Part shown: positions 47,792-59,135 of the stretch, one piece after another
How positions within the stretch are numbered: position 1 is the first letter of the stretch
Layout: each line of letters opens with the position of its first letter
Origin: Nicotiana tabacum
Lineage: Eukaryota > Streptophyta > Magnoliopsida > Solanales > Solanaceae
Reading direction: 5' to 3'
DNA length: 64,000 bases
Assembly: GCF_000715075.1 (NCBI RefSeq)
Contig: NC_134085.1
Span: 131,730,716 to 131,794,715, forward strand
Translations under genes and position numbers: made by a program
Notes under the pieces: model-generated
The model's database searches: none
What the model was told of the DNA's origin: nothing
The model's input: the letters and a program-made list of their open reading frames with translations, nothing else

Positions 47792-49634
47792 CACTACAAG
47801 AAAAGGAGGATACGGCGACGCTTAATTAGTCACCTTTATAATAAACGTCAGAAACAAAGGAATTTACTGACATTTATGGAAAAAGGTTGTAAAATTAATA
47901 TCATTTGATGATAAAAGCCGGGAATACTATGACAATTCTTATAGATGATACAATATTACGACATATTTAATGACCTTCCCAATTAATAGTGGGGAATTTA
48001 CCGTATTCAAAAATATTAATCACTTTAAATGTAGAAACTATATCTCCAATTGTGCAGCGGCTTCCGTGATGACCTAATTCTTTTAGGTCTCCTTCACCCT
48101 TTTGCGGCTGCAATCTCTTCTCGTCAACGTGGTTCCGCCATTCATAATATAGCTTATTGCTGGCCTGTGATTTCTTCTCTGCCTTTCACGGTGGAGGGAG
48201 AAAGATGCAATACGAGAATTCTCTTTCTCTTTACTGTTTAGATCTCTCTTTCTCTGTTGTGACCATGTATCTGTTTTGTTCTCAAATCGTTCATATGTGA
48301 ACTTCTTCTTTTTTATTGATAATCTTATGGGGCTTAATTACGATATTTAGAGATTTATGATACGGTTTTGATGAGGTTGTTTGCCTACACATTTGGTACT
48401 TTCTCAAAATTGTGGTACTTTTGTTATGTGCTTTCATATATTCACTAAAGCTAATTTTTTTCTATAAAGCATTAAGGTTAATTTTGTTAAATTCTCCATC
48501 TTGCTTTAAATAAGTAAGTCATAATCTAAATTTAATGTATAGTGATGAATGTTACTGGTGTTTTCCTTCAAAGAAATTCAGATGATTGATTGGTAGGGAA
48601 TATGTTGTTCTTGTGGAGAATGACATTGTTGCCAATTATATGAATGTATGAGGCAACTCTCATCAGTTTTCGGTGGTCATGGCCGTCAAGCTGAAAAATA
48701 AAATTATTCATGACATGTACTTAGTCTTTTTGTATATGATATGGAGTCCTAATTAGCACGTCCAGAGTCTAGCTTCTTACGGTAATGTCCTTCTATATTT
48801 GATGGATAATTCTCTATTAATGTTTTTTGTTTTCAACTCATGATTATTCGTGCTTGTTGAAATGAAAGGTAATTTATGGAGATGATGCTTATAAAGAAAT
48901 TGCATTGTTAAAGTTTACTATGTGAAATTGTTCGTACTAATTGTTTTGAAATTATAGGTTACTGCTACATCGACCCGTCTTTCTTATCTTTGTCAACAGC
49001 TATCAAATAGACAGATACACAAGTGAATGAGAAAGGGATCTTTGGAAGGAAGTGCAGAAAGAGTGAAAGAGGAGTTGAAGAAGTGAAGACATCTCTTGTT
49101 GTTCGAAGATCGAATAGTTAGATTTTGCTTGAATATTGATAAATAGTTTTATCATGACATCGTTTATTGTAAAGAGTACATATATTATTCTATTAGATAT
49201 TGAGAACTTCTATCTTTAAAATATTGATTTCAGTTTATATTGTGTATGGTGGATTACATTTGTAGGATATACAATTTGAATTTGGATTATGGCTTCATGT
49301 AAACATGGACACTTCTAAATATGTTGGAAACAAATAGAATGTTCTTGAAACTCATCGCGTTGACATTAATAAAAGTCTAGAAATAAAGATCACTCTTTAT
49401 TTAGCGATATTAGCTCAAATGTGGTAAATTTCTATGTGACATTTACCTAAATGACGTAAAATAAATGTCGTAAAACTTTTGCCGACATTTAATTAAATGT
49501 CAAAAATTCCCGACCCCAAAATTTCCGATATTTAAGCTAACTGTAAAATAAATGTTGGTTAATGAATTAGTGACATTTATTTAACTAAATATGACACTTA
49601 TAAAGTGTCGTCATAGGTCTAATTTCTTGTAGTG
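47792..49634. mobile_element. Small non-autonomous CACTA element, 1.84 kb
   Basis: Perfect 12-bp terminal inverted repeats CACTACAAGAAA and TTTCTTGTAGTG, with TTT on both sides (47789-47791 and 49635-49637) as a 3-bp target duplication. Subterminal repeats centred on TGACATTTA/TAAATGTC occur at about 47866-47880 and repeatedly at about 49425-49585. No transposase is encoded. A leader-like stretch at about 48050-48240 is the only part with balanced composition. It is a different CACTA family from its host element. Confidence 0.92.
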
Positions 49635-50223
49635 TTTAGAAGACTTTTTTCTAGGTTGATTAATAATTCCATCTAGATACTTCAGTAGTAAAAATCTTGA
49701 TTGTTGTAGTCATATCATGCTTTCACTAGCCAAGTTTCATTAATGAAGTTTTTAAAGATTAGAGGATTTAACTACATAATATTCCCTTGGTATTTTACGT
49801 GTTTGAGTAACCAGCATGGGGTAATGATAGGAGGAGCTTCTTGATAGATGAGTTATATTAGCTTCTTGACAATCGCCGATCCAAATATAGCTGGCAAGAC
49901 GCGTTTCAATCTTTCAAGGATTAGGTTAGTTCGTGTTTCTTCCTTTTGTCAGTCCAAGTGAACTTACTCCCTCTATACCACAAATATGTCATCTATAATA
50001 ATCAAACACTCCTTAAAGTTGTTATGTCTATTACCATTTATAGGTCGGCCCCCAAACTTTCAGCTGCCGAAACAACAAAGCCATTAGAAGTTATAATGCA
50101 TGGACTCGCTACATACGGATTCCAGAAAAGCAAAATAAGTGATGTGAAAGAAGTAACAAGCAGTGAACTAACTAAGCAATACATTATGAGAATTCTGTTA
50201 TGTAATGGTAATTTCAGATCACA
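49635..50223. other. CACTA interior upstream of the SINE
   Basis: A stretch at about 50043-50210 reads openly (LEVIMHGLATYGFQKSK and onward) between AG and GTAAT-like splice signals and could be an exon of the CACTA gene. I do not recognise its domain. Confidence 0.35.
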
Positions 50224-50237
50224 GAGGGGTTAAAAAT

Positions 50238-50465
50238 AGGACAAGAGGGGTTGCTCTGATGGTAAGCAACCCCCACTTCCAACCGAGAGGTTGTGAGTTC
50301 GAGTCTCCCCAAGAGCAAGGTGGGATGTTCTTGGAGGGAAGGATGTCAGGGATCTATTTGGAAACAGTCTCTCTACCCTAGGGTAGGGGTAAGGTCTGCG
50401 TACACACTACCCTCCCCAAACCCCACTAAGTGGGATTATACTGGGTTGTTGTTGTTGTTGTTGTT
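50238..50465 (+). mobile_element. TS-like SINE, 228 bp
   Basis: A tRNA-like head contains an A-box-like segment (GCTCTGATGGTAAGC) and a B box (GGTTGTGAGTTCGAGTC at about 50290-50306). The body is followed by GGGATTATACTGGG and a (TTG)n tail, as in the Solanaceae TS SINE family. It is flanked by GAGGGGTTAAAAAT (50224-50237) and GAGGGGTTGAAAAT (50466-50479), a 14-bp target duplication with one mismatch. Pol III would transcribe it; it encodes no protein. Confidence 0.93.
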
Positions 50466-50793
50466 GAGGGGTTGAAAATCTGTCATCTGGTACCAAGGAG
50501 ATCGATTTCCACTTCTCTAATCAGTACATGTATTACATTCTAAAAGATTCAGTTGAAACATTACTTGTTCTATTAAGCACACTAGCACAGCATGCTATGT
50601 GTTTCTATATTTTTGCACTGAATTTCGGATTTTTGCATTTTTCAACTGTATTTCTACAAAATATTCTGCATAGCTGCTGCATTTGTGTATTCAAATGTTA
50701 TCATTTTTTACTTTCTATAGCATATCCATTAAGTGATATTCAGTAAAAAAAATTTTTTTTACTGTCTGAACTTCAGAATCATCAAAGTTTCGG

Positions 50794-50983
50794 AGAAACA
50801 ACAAATGATGCATTTAAGGCTGTGTTTGGAAAGGAGCAGCCTGGTCGGGTTAGTTGCTATGGTAGATCAGTAACAACAAGCTCTCTAAAAAAATGAGGAA
50901 ATCAACAAGCTTCAACAAAAGCATGCTAATGAAATAACTTCTTTGATGGAAGAAATGAAGGAAAGGATAGAGAGAAGAAATGT
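50794..50983 (+). pseudogene. Plant transposase (Ptta/En/Spm)-like fragment of the CACTA element
   Basis: The reading DAFKAVFGKEQPGRVSCYGR followed by SVTTSSLKK stops in a run of seven A at about 50886-50894. It resumes one base out of frame as NEEINKLQQKHANEITSLMEEMKE, a coiled-coil segment. This order (FG-P-GR-R-YGRSVT then coiled coil) is characteristic of the C-terminal part of plant Ptta/En/Spm proteins, as far as I recognise the family. A one-base loss in the A-run explains the frameshift. Possible further exon sequence lies at 51040-51150 before GTATT. The fragment supports the CACTA assignment and gives its direction. Confidence 0.7.
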
Positions 50984-51159
50984 GATTTTTTTTTTGTTCT
51001 ATTGGTACAAAATAACCCTGGACTAAATATTCATGATATGCAGGGTGTGTCGGATCTAATCTTCCACCTGTGGATATAAGTAGTGCGCGAGGTATGAGAG
51101 GCCAAAATCTACCACATTCTTCTGGCTCAACTTATACTCTGAATCTTGAAAAGGTATTA

Positions 51160-51970
51160 TATTTCACTCTCGAAAAATACCCCAGCTTGACTTACAAGAC
51201 CATGCTTTCCTAAGCAATTTGCTTTAGATGATTCTGTTACATAATAACAGGAGTTATGAATGAATGAAAGGAAAATATGTTTCACGAATATAATTGGTAT
51301 AATATGCCCTTACATAAAGTACTAAACATACAGCCGAAGGGAATTGAAATATTATTTGACCTCTTTCCTGTGTAGGATACGGTAAAACCTTGTTTTTTTC
51401 AAATTTGACTATTATTATGCATGTGCTCATATCGACTTTGTAGGTTATTAATCTCGGCAAAGCTTTCTGACATCTTGGGATGTAAACAGGTTATTAATTC
51501 ACATTGTTGCTTCTCCTTGGCTTGCACCTTTTTTTCTGCGTTTGACTTAGTTATGTTTTAGTAGTGAAATAAACCTCAGTAATTATTAGTAAGACATGTT
51601 GCTATAACCAATGCATACTATATATAGGTTTGTTTTCTTCTGATTTTTAATTTTTTTTAATGTGTAGGAAAATGCGAATGATGCAATTGAAAATGGTGGC
51701 CACAAATCAATTTGACCAGTTGACGCGAATGATAAAGATTTTTTGAACAATTGTGAGGTTTATTGTTATAAATACATTCGATTTTGTAGAGTTCATTGCT
51801 TGTGAACTTCTTGAACTAGTAGTGCTTTATTAGTATGGGTATAGTACTATGCAAATTATTTTTATGTTGAAGTTTATTTCAAGTATATGCATTTGAATTA
51901 TTTTTATTTTGTTACTTATTATTTAATTTGATGCTTGAGATCATAATGTGTATACTTGAAATAAATGTGA
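51160..51970. other. AT-rich CACTA interior after the transposase fragment
   Basis: Apart from a short possible exon ending near 51720 (AATGATGCAATTGAAAATGG), I see no coding or structured sequence. This may be intron and 3' untranslated sequence of the CACTA gene. Confidence 0.4.
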
Positions 51971-52049
51971 ATACATAGTTTAATGCAGGCAAAAATAATT
52001 TCTTAACTACACAATTGTGGTTAATATAAATATTTTAATAATTATTTCA

Positions 52050-52445
52050 TAGCATAGACAATTGCCACGCTTAGAAAATGTGGCCACGGCGACTGGCAAT
52101 TTGATATTATGCTTGATCACTGTTGCTTTAGAAGCCACACTCTAAAACCATGGCCTATAACGTAGCAAAGACCACGCTTCAAAACTGTAGCTTTACGTCA
52201 TAAAACTGTGGCTATAGAGGAAATATAAAGCGTAGCTTTTTAGTGATTCGGGCACACTTTTGAAGCGTGGCTCCAATGGCAACACGTCAAAAGCGTGGCC
52301 ATAAGTCAAAGGTTACGGTACTTTAGGCCACCCCTTAAAAGCATAGCCTAAAGTCGTAAAGTGTTGCCTTTGATCTAATACTACACTTCCTGGCATCTTA
52401 GACCACACTTTTCAGGGGTGGCTGGAGGCCTTAAATGTTGTAGTG
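52050..52445 (-). repeat. CACTA right terminus and subterminal repeats
   Basis: At least eight variants of an AAGCGTGGCC-like decamer occur in both orientations (for example GCCACGCTT, ACCACGCTTC, AAGCGTGGCT, AAGCGTGGCC), ending at the terminal repeat GGCCTTAAATGTTGTAGTG. Dense inverted and direct subterminal repeats are a hallmark of CACTA elements. Confidence 0.85.
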
Positions 52446-54290
52446 AGGTTGACCTCAGCGCCAGTTCTAGCACTTCCAGAGGGTCCAGATAGTTATGCCA
52501 TGTGTTGTGAAGCCTCAGATGTCGGGTTAGGATGTGTCCTAATGCAACATGGGAAAGTAATTGCGTATGCTTCAAGGCAGTTGAAGAAGCATGAGCGGAA
52601 TTATCTGACCCACGACCTCGAATTAGCTGCGATTTTCCATGCACTTAAGATATGGCGGCATTATATATATTGTGTTCATGTTGATGTGTTCACATATCAT
52701 AAAAGCCTGCAATATATCTTCAAGCATAAAAAGTTGAATTTGCGACAGAGGCGATGGCTTTAGTTATTGAAAGATTACGATGTTAACATTCTCTACCATC
52801 CAGGGAAAGCTAATGTTGTATTAGATGCCTTAAGTCGCAGATCCATGGGTAGCTTAGCACATGTAGAGGCTGAGAAAAGACAATTAACAAGAGAGATTCA
52901 TCAATTGGCTTGTTTGGGGGTTCGGTTAGTAGACTCTGGCAAAGAAGGAGTTGTACTCCAAAATACTGCAAATTTATCTCTCATAGCTGAAGTAAAGGAG
53001 AGGTAGTATGAGGATCCAGAGTTAGTCTAGTTGAGAGAGAAGGTTCCACAACAGAAGAAGCCGTTGTTAGAACTCAAAGGAGATGGGGTTCTTAGATACA
53101 GGGGTCATTTGTGTGTTCCAGATGTAGCAGGGCTACGAGACAGAGTTGCCAACAGGTGAAAATAGAGCACCAAAAGCCCGGAGGGCTAATGCAGAGTATA
53201 GAGATACCGGCATGGACATGAGAGGTGATAAACATGGACTTTATCGTGGGTTTACCTCGTTCCTATCGTAAGTTTAATTCATATGGGTGATAGTTGTCAG
53301 GCTCACGACATCAGCTCATTTCCTTCCGGTCAGATCTACATATACAACAGAAGATTATGCAAAATTATATATTAAGGAGATAGTGAGACTACATGGAGTG
53401 CCAATATCCATTATATCTGATCGTGGAGCCTAGTTTTCAGCACATTTTCGGAGGTCATTTTAGAAAGGTCTAGGAACTCAGGTGAATCTCAGCATAGCTT
53501 TTCATCCACAAACTGATGGACAAGCCAAGCGCATAATTCAGATGCTCGAGGATACGTTATGAGCATGTGTGCTAGATTTTAAAAGAAGTTGGGATGAACA
53601 TCTACCTCTTATTGAGTTTGCATATAATAACAGTTACTACTACCGTATCCAGATGGCTCCATACAAAGCTTTATATGGGCGTAAGTGCAGATCTACCATA
53701 GGGTGGTTTGATGTTGGAGAACCAGGGTTACATGGGCCATACCTGGTTCAGTAGGCCATAGAAAAAGTAAAGCTTATCCGGGAGCAACTATTGATAGCTC
53801 AGAGTCGTCAAAAGTCATATTCTGACATGCGGCAACGAGACTTAGAGCTTGGGGTTAATGACCAGGTGTTCTTTAAGGTATCACCATGTGATGAGGTTTG
53901 GCATGAAAGGCAAACTTAGCCCACGATATATTGGGCCTTATAGAATCATTCAGAGAGTGATAAAAGTAGCTTATGAGTTAGAATTTCCCTTGGAGTTGGA
54001 GTCTGTCCATCCGATTTTTCACGTATCTATGTTACGGAAGTACATCGGTGATCCTACCCGAGTGGTGCCCGCGAATGATGTATATATTATAGAGGACTTG
54101 TCATATGAGGAAATTTCGGTTGCCATCCTAGACCGACATATCCGCAAGCTATGGAATAAGGAGGTAGCCTCCGTGAAAGTACTTTAGAGGAACAACAATG
54201 TGAAAGAAATGACTTGGAAGGACGAGGAAGACATGAAGTCTAGATATCCCTACTTATTTTCACCTCCAGAGAAGGGTCCAACTAAGACGG
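52446..54290 (+). pseudogene. pol: Y RNase H, integrase and chromodomain-like end, 3' part of pol
   Basis: This directly continues the RT cut at 33551. RNase [29 protein letters not shown], with the usual TDH triad changed to TYH. After a stop at about 52761 comes YHPGKANVVLDALSR. At about 53145 the text jumps from the start of the integrase zinc region (DVAGLRDR) to [12 protein letters not shown], deleting most of the HHCC domain. The core retains MDFIVGLP, HGVPISIISDRGA and HPQTDGQA with several stops. The C-terminus (53849-54187, then after a stop NVKEMTWKDEEDM) resembles a chromodomain. Confidence 0.88.
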
Positions 54291-54498
54291 CATAACCATA
54301 AGGTATGTGTATAAATTCTTGTGTTAGTTATTGTTGTTGATCATGTGAGGCCATTGTCGTTATTCATAATTATGGTCCTGTATGGCATTGGGCTATTAAG
54401 CTTCTACGGGGAGAGTTGCTAGTAGTATTGTTACAAAGGCGACTCTACTAAAGTTATATAGATCATAGAGAGTTGAACATTTGAGGACGAATGTTTCT

Positions 54499-54511
54499 AA
54501 AGGGGGGAGGA
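54499..54511 (+). other. Polypurine tract of Y
   Basis: AAAGGGGGGAGGA lies immediately upstream of the 3' LTR and would prime plus-strand DNA synthesis. Confidence 0.85.
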
Positions 54512-54800
54512 TGTTACATCTCGCGTTTTTGTACGCTAAAAGTTTCGTCTTCAGTTAATTGACATAGACTCGGGAATGAGATTATCTTGAGGTTAACATA
54601 TTTATGCTAATTATAACAAGCGATAAATAAGTATCGTGAACGATAAAGGGTACACGAATTAAAGAAAACGAGTTTCGTTGAAAGTGGACAATTTGGGATA
54701 AAATACGGATTGAGCGATAATACTCAAGAATTATGGACTAGTACCATATAAGATACCATATGGTCGTGACAATACAAGGTACCATATGGCTGTGATAATA

Positions 54801-54802
<2 letters not shown>

Positions 54803-54869
<67 letters not shown>

Positions 54870-54878
54870 TGTGTGTGT
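54803..54878. repeat. (AT)n(GT)n compound microsatellite in the Y 3' LTR
   Basis: About 34 bp of AT are followed by about 42 bp of GT with one interruption. The corresponding place in the 5' LTR has only a short TA tract at about 19138-19152. Confidence 0.95.
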
Positions 54879-55722
54879 AAAGTATATTTAAAATAAGTAG
54901 AATTTTAAGTAATTTGAGATAATTCTTAATTTTACGGGTAATTGGCTAATTACCGGATAACAAAATATTACCTAATTAATTAATTGGTTATGGAATAAGA
55001 CTAAAATTACCCTCCCAACCCATACGTGGAAGCAAGCCACTTAATGTAGAGGTGACAATTAGTCACACTTGATAGATGGCAACATTAGGTGTTACCAAAC
55101 ACAACTCCTAGAGATTCATTCTTAAAAATGTTAAGAACATTATTCACTCTTCAATCTTTAAAGTCATCTTTCAAAATCTTTCAGCAATATTCTTTGCAAA
55201 TTTTGCAAATAGAGTGAGACACAACAATATATTTCTTGCAAGGAATTCCTACAAAAGAAAATCCAGCGAGAATTTTTAAAGTCGTAGCAACGTAAAATGT
55301 TACGGTTTTAAGGGAGTACGGTGTAACCTTTTTTAAGAACGTCATATAGATTTTTTTTCTACTCTAGGTATATTAAGACGAAGCTCTTCCTTCATTTTGC
55401 ATGATCTCGTCATTACATAAGATTGATAACGATGCATAAAGAAAAATATATATCCTGGAATTTACATATATTTTTCTAGTCTCGCAAATTGCGTATATTT
55501 TTCCAGTTTTGTAAATTACAATATTCTCCTTACCGTGACTTCATATTCAATTAAGTATTTTCTTATTATAGTTAAGAGAGAAAAGAGTTTATATATACAG
55601 TATTAAATTATTTTCATTACCATCGAGCTATAATCGATGGGCAGGCCCCTATTGGGCAACCTCTAATCAGATGGTAAGTTATATACCAATCCTAGTATAG
55701 TCGAACGCCTATGGGCGAGCCT

Positions 55723-55834
<112 letters not shown>

Positions 55835-56530
55835 AGCCTTATAGGGCCGGACAATTATTTTACTCACTATATTGAGAGAGTTGAGTCAGTATCATCAGAT
55901 GAGCATATCTTTATATTTTCTTTGACTCCCAGTTGCTTTCTGTTATTATATTATCAGTTCAGTTTCAGCTTCAGTATATTGCCTTACATACTCGGTACAT
56001 TATTTATTACTGACGTCTCTTTCTAGGGGTGCTACATTTCATATGTGCAGGTCTAGACAGGCAGACGGTAGACCTCCTCAGTAGGTGTTTGCCCGAGTTC
56101 AGCTTTATCGGTAATCTCCACGTCCTTCAGAGTTGCCAGGTCTAGAAGTTTTGTGTACATCTTGTGTATATATGTAGATAGGTTATGGGTAGGTCGGGGC
56201 CCTATTCCGATCACAGAATATCTATCAGCAGAGGCTTATAGACATATTTTGTCAGCTAGTGCAGTGTGTTATGCTTGTAGGCCTTGTACGTATATTTTGT
56301 TGGCTTGTCAGTTGTAGTAATTATGACGGCCTTGATGGCCCAGCTTTATATTGACAATTAGTCAGTATTAGTCTCTATTCAGTTTTATATTTCACATCGC
56401 ACATTATCTTGTAATGTAGCCCATGGCCAAAGTACGACATTACTTGTCCAGAATCTCTTAGTTGCAAGTGATACGCAAGAATAGGTGAGGCGATGGGTGC
56501 CGGTCTCGACCCCGGGCTTGGGGCATAACA

Positions 56531-58702
56531 TATATCGGAGTCAGAAAACTTCAACTTCTAAGAGGTTTGTGGCTACAAACTCTCCTCCTTCCTCACCGAA
56601 AAAAATGGGTGAAAAGGATACAGTTAAAGAAGAGGAAAATCAAGAGATCTCTAGTCTTCCTATGGAAGAAGGCTCTAATATAGACCAAGCTATCAGTCAT
56701 GTCAATGCTCACTCAACAATGTCAGTCCCTAGTCTTGAGTCAATAGGTAACACTCCTCTTTCTCCTGCATTTTCTATAGGGTTACAAGAAAAAGAAGCAA
56801 TAGAAAACATGATGTCTATAACTGCTGAAAGGGGTTATTATCGAGGAAGGTGAGAATGTATATGAGCCTCATGGGGAAGAAACTGAGCCTCAAAAGGAAG
56901 AAACTAAGACCTTTGTAGAGAATAAGGAGCTTGTGCCTGTTGAACCAGCGGCACTAGACAGTGCTACTGGGGAACCTACTGATGGACCCGATCCTTCCTC
57001 AAAGGATCCAACTCAGGGGTTCTCTCAAAAATCCCAGGTCAGTACTAACCTTGTTCCCTCTCCTTATTTCTATGTTGAGCCTCTGTCTGTGGTTGTGCCT
57101 GAGATGAGATTTGTATCTGGAGAAGAAAATGAGGATAGTGAAGAGGATTCTGACTATATGCCAATTACAAGCTTGGCTAGGCATAGACCAGTTGTTACTC
57201 AAGAGTCAACTCCTAAAAGGCCTACTACAAGGTTGCAAAAGAAGGAGGCTCTTCAGTCTCCTCTAAGAAAAGCCAAGACAATCAAAGGAGGAGTAAATTG
57301 GTGAAAGATGGGAAGGCTGTGAATGAGAAGGTAGTGCTTGTAGTCACTGTGGATGACGAAGTGGACAACACACCTGGTTATTTGACTCGCAAGTGCTCAC
57401 AGAAGCATACTCTCCCCAAGCCTAAAAAGGGATCTTCTGTGAATGCTGAGAGTCTGAACAAGTTTGGTAATGTTATCATTGGTGACAAGTTAGTGGAAGA
57501 ATCTGGTGACAAGGTGGTGGAAGAATTAGGTAAAAATTGTCTAAGAAGACAGTGTTTGTGAAGTCTGTTGAGAAGGGAAAAAGTGTTCACAAATCTGTAA
57601 AAAAAAAAAAAAAGTTGATATCGATGAGGAACCTGGTTCATCCAAGGAAGTCAAAGTTGATGATCCCCAAAGTGCTGGGAAAGAGAAATTGAAAAAATAG
57701 AAAAGTGTTGCGGGGCCGTACATTTGCCCCTAACATTTTGGAGATGGCTGGAATGTGGCAATTGGTTGAAATTTGTGAATTTCAACAGTGGACACACTTG
57801 TTCACAGGTGATGCTCCCAAAGTATATGAGGAGGAAGTGCGTAGCTTCTATTCTGACTTCTTCACATTTGAGGATGACCATATCTGCATGATGGTGATGG
57901 GGTCGACTTTGTGATGGATTTTGCGGTGCTAGGGTCTATTCTGGTTGTACCTGCTGAAGGTTTGTCTACTGTTCAACGAACCTGCACTTCGAACTTCAGA
58001 AATGTTATCCTGGAGAATACCGCAGTTCAACAAGGGGAACGGGTACAGAAGAAGGCCCTCCTTATACTGTACCAATTGTTGTTTGAAATGGTGAACAAGT
58101 TTTTGCTCCCTCGTGCTAAGAGAAGATCCATTACATCTCGTGCGGACCTGGTTCTCATGGAAGCACTGGATAGTTACACAACTATCAACCTGCCTAGCAT
58201 CATGATAGAACACATGCAGAAAGTGGCAGAGCTCAAGGATGGTAACCATGGGCTGCCTTACGGGTTCCTTCTTACTAAGGTGTTTGAGTATTTCAAAGTT
58301 CCCTTGGGACAACAAAAAGTGGATAACTATAAGCAATCTTTCTCAAAGACTACTCTTGAGGAATGTGAATGCATTGAAAAGGTTGGAGGGGTTGGCAGCA
58401 CTTCCACTATCTCCCAGTTGATCAACGCTCAAAACAGTGCCACTGCTGAGATAAGGAAGTTGAAAGCAAGGAATGCTATTCTTGAGGGTCTGCTAAGTCA
58501 ACTTTAGGAGGCACCTGGTTCTAGTAGCTCTCAAAGAACAGAGGTTACCCGTCTGGCCAAGGAGAATGCTAAGCTCAAGAAACAAGTTGAGGACCTGAAG
58601 GAGAAACTGCTCAATGAGCAAATGTCAGTGAATGCTCGAATGGATTTAGTCCTCAAAACCTTTGCCTCTTCCTCTAAGCCCTCTCCTTCCAGTGCTCCCT
58701 AG
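56531..58702 (+). pseudogene. Copia A extra 3' ORF, main part (plant transposon-like domain, coiled coil)
   Basis: It continues the ORF cut at 18879. The first part (56550-57290) is acidic and rich in Ser, Pro and Glu, with KRFVATNSPPSSPKK near its start and EENEDSEEDSDY at about 57125. After frame changes near 56850, 57300 and 57535, a folded domain starts around 57715: TFAPNILEMAGMWQLVEIC, then a one-base shift at about 57900, then VLGSILVVPAEGL. I associate this with the 'putative plant transposon protein' domain found in Solanaceae repeats. The end (58390-58702) is a coiled coil interrupted by one in-frame TAG at about 58505. It occupies the Sirevirus env-like position, but no transmembrane helix is obvious. 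Function is unknown. Confidence 0.7.
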
Positions 58703-59135
58703 AATGTATCCCCTCCAGTGTCAATTTTAAAGTGTCCGTTTCTTATATTAGTTTCTGATGATGTTGTGGTTGGTACTTGTTTTTTATCTATTTCGAATTG
58801 TGGATGGTTGTTGGCAACATTGAAACTGCTCCCTGTCTTAAAATTCAAATTGTTTAATGAAAGCTTTTTCCCTTTTGTTGTGTATGCCTTGCTTTTATGT
58901 TATGTTTTTAGTCATGTTGTGTTCATATAAGTGGCATGAGTTAACTCCAGCTAGACTTCTTTTTGCTTAGTGCTTGCTAATGATCTTTTTATGATGCCAA
59001 AAGGGGAAAAAATAATTCAAGGGGAACAGGATGGGGGAACAGATTCAGGGGGAATACATGAATGTACGTGAATGTCATTCTGGTTCTTAAGGAGAACTTG
59101 AATTATACGTTTGTCATCATCAAAAAGGGAAAAAT
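58703..59135 (+). other. Copia A 3' untranslated region and polypurine tract
   Basis: No coding signal is seen apart from a spurious short ORF at 58718-58930. The purine-rich CAAAAAGGGAAAAAT at 59121-59135 directly precedes the LTR and acts as the polypurine tract. Confidence 0.65.

Larger units (their letters stand above)
33552..52445 (+). mobile_element. CACTA (En/Spm) transposon inserted in Y pol, with four guests
   Basis: The left end is CACTAAAACAAATTTGGCC and the right end, reverse-complemented, is CACTACAACATTTAAGGCC: imperfect terminal inverted repeats with the diagnostic CACTA. AGG precedes (33549-33551) and follows (52446-52448) the element, the 3-bp duplication typical of this superfamily. 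Removing it rejoins Y's ORF across LKN/LTSAPVL. Subterminal short repeats occur at both ends, and a Plant transposase (Ptta/En/Spm)-like fragment lies at about 50794-50983. Without guests it is about 5.5 kb. Strand is set by the direction of that fragment. It is non-autonomous now, since no complete transposase is present. Confidence 0.9.

Noticed and set aside
50245..50310. tRNA gene
   Set aside because: The A and B boxes belong to the tRNA-derived head of the SINE. No complete cloverleaf or acceptor stem is present, and a target duplication flanks the unit.
56531..58702. Integrated plant virus or true envelope gene
   Set aside because: The ORF lies between copia RNase H and a copia 3' LTR and shows no viral coat, movement-protein or membrane-fusion features. 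The RT types present are copia and gypsy, and the flanking LTRs account for them.
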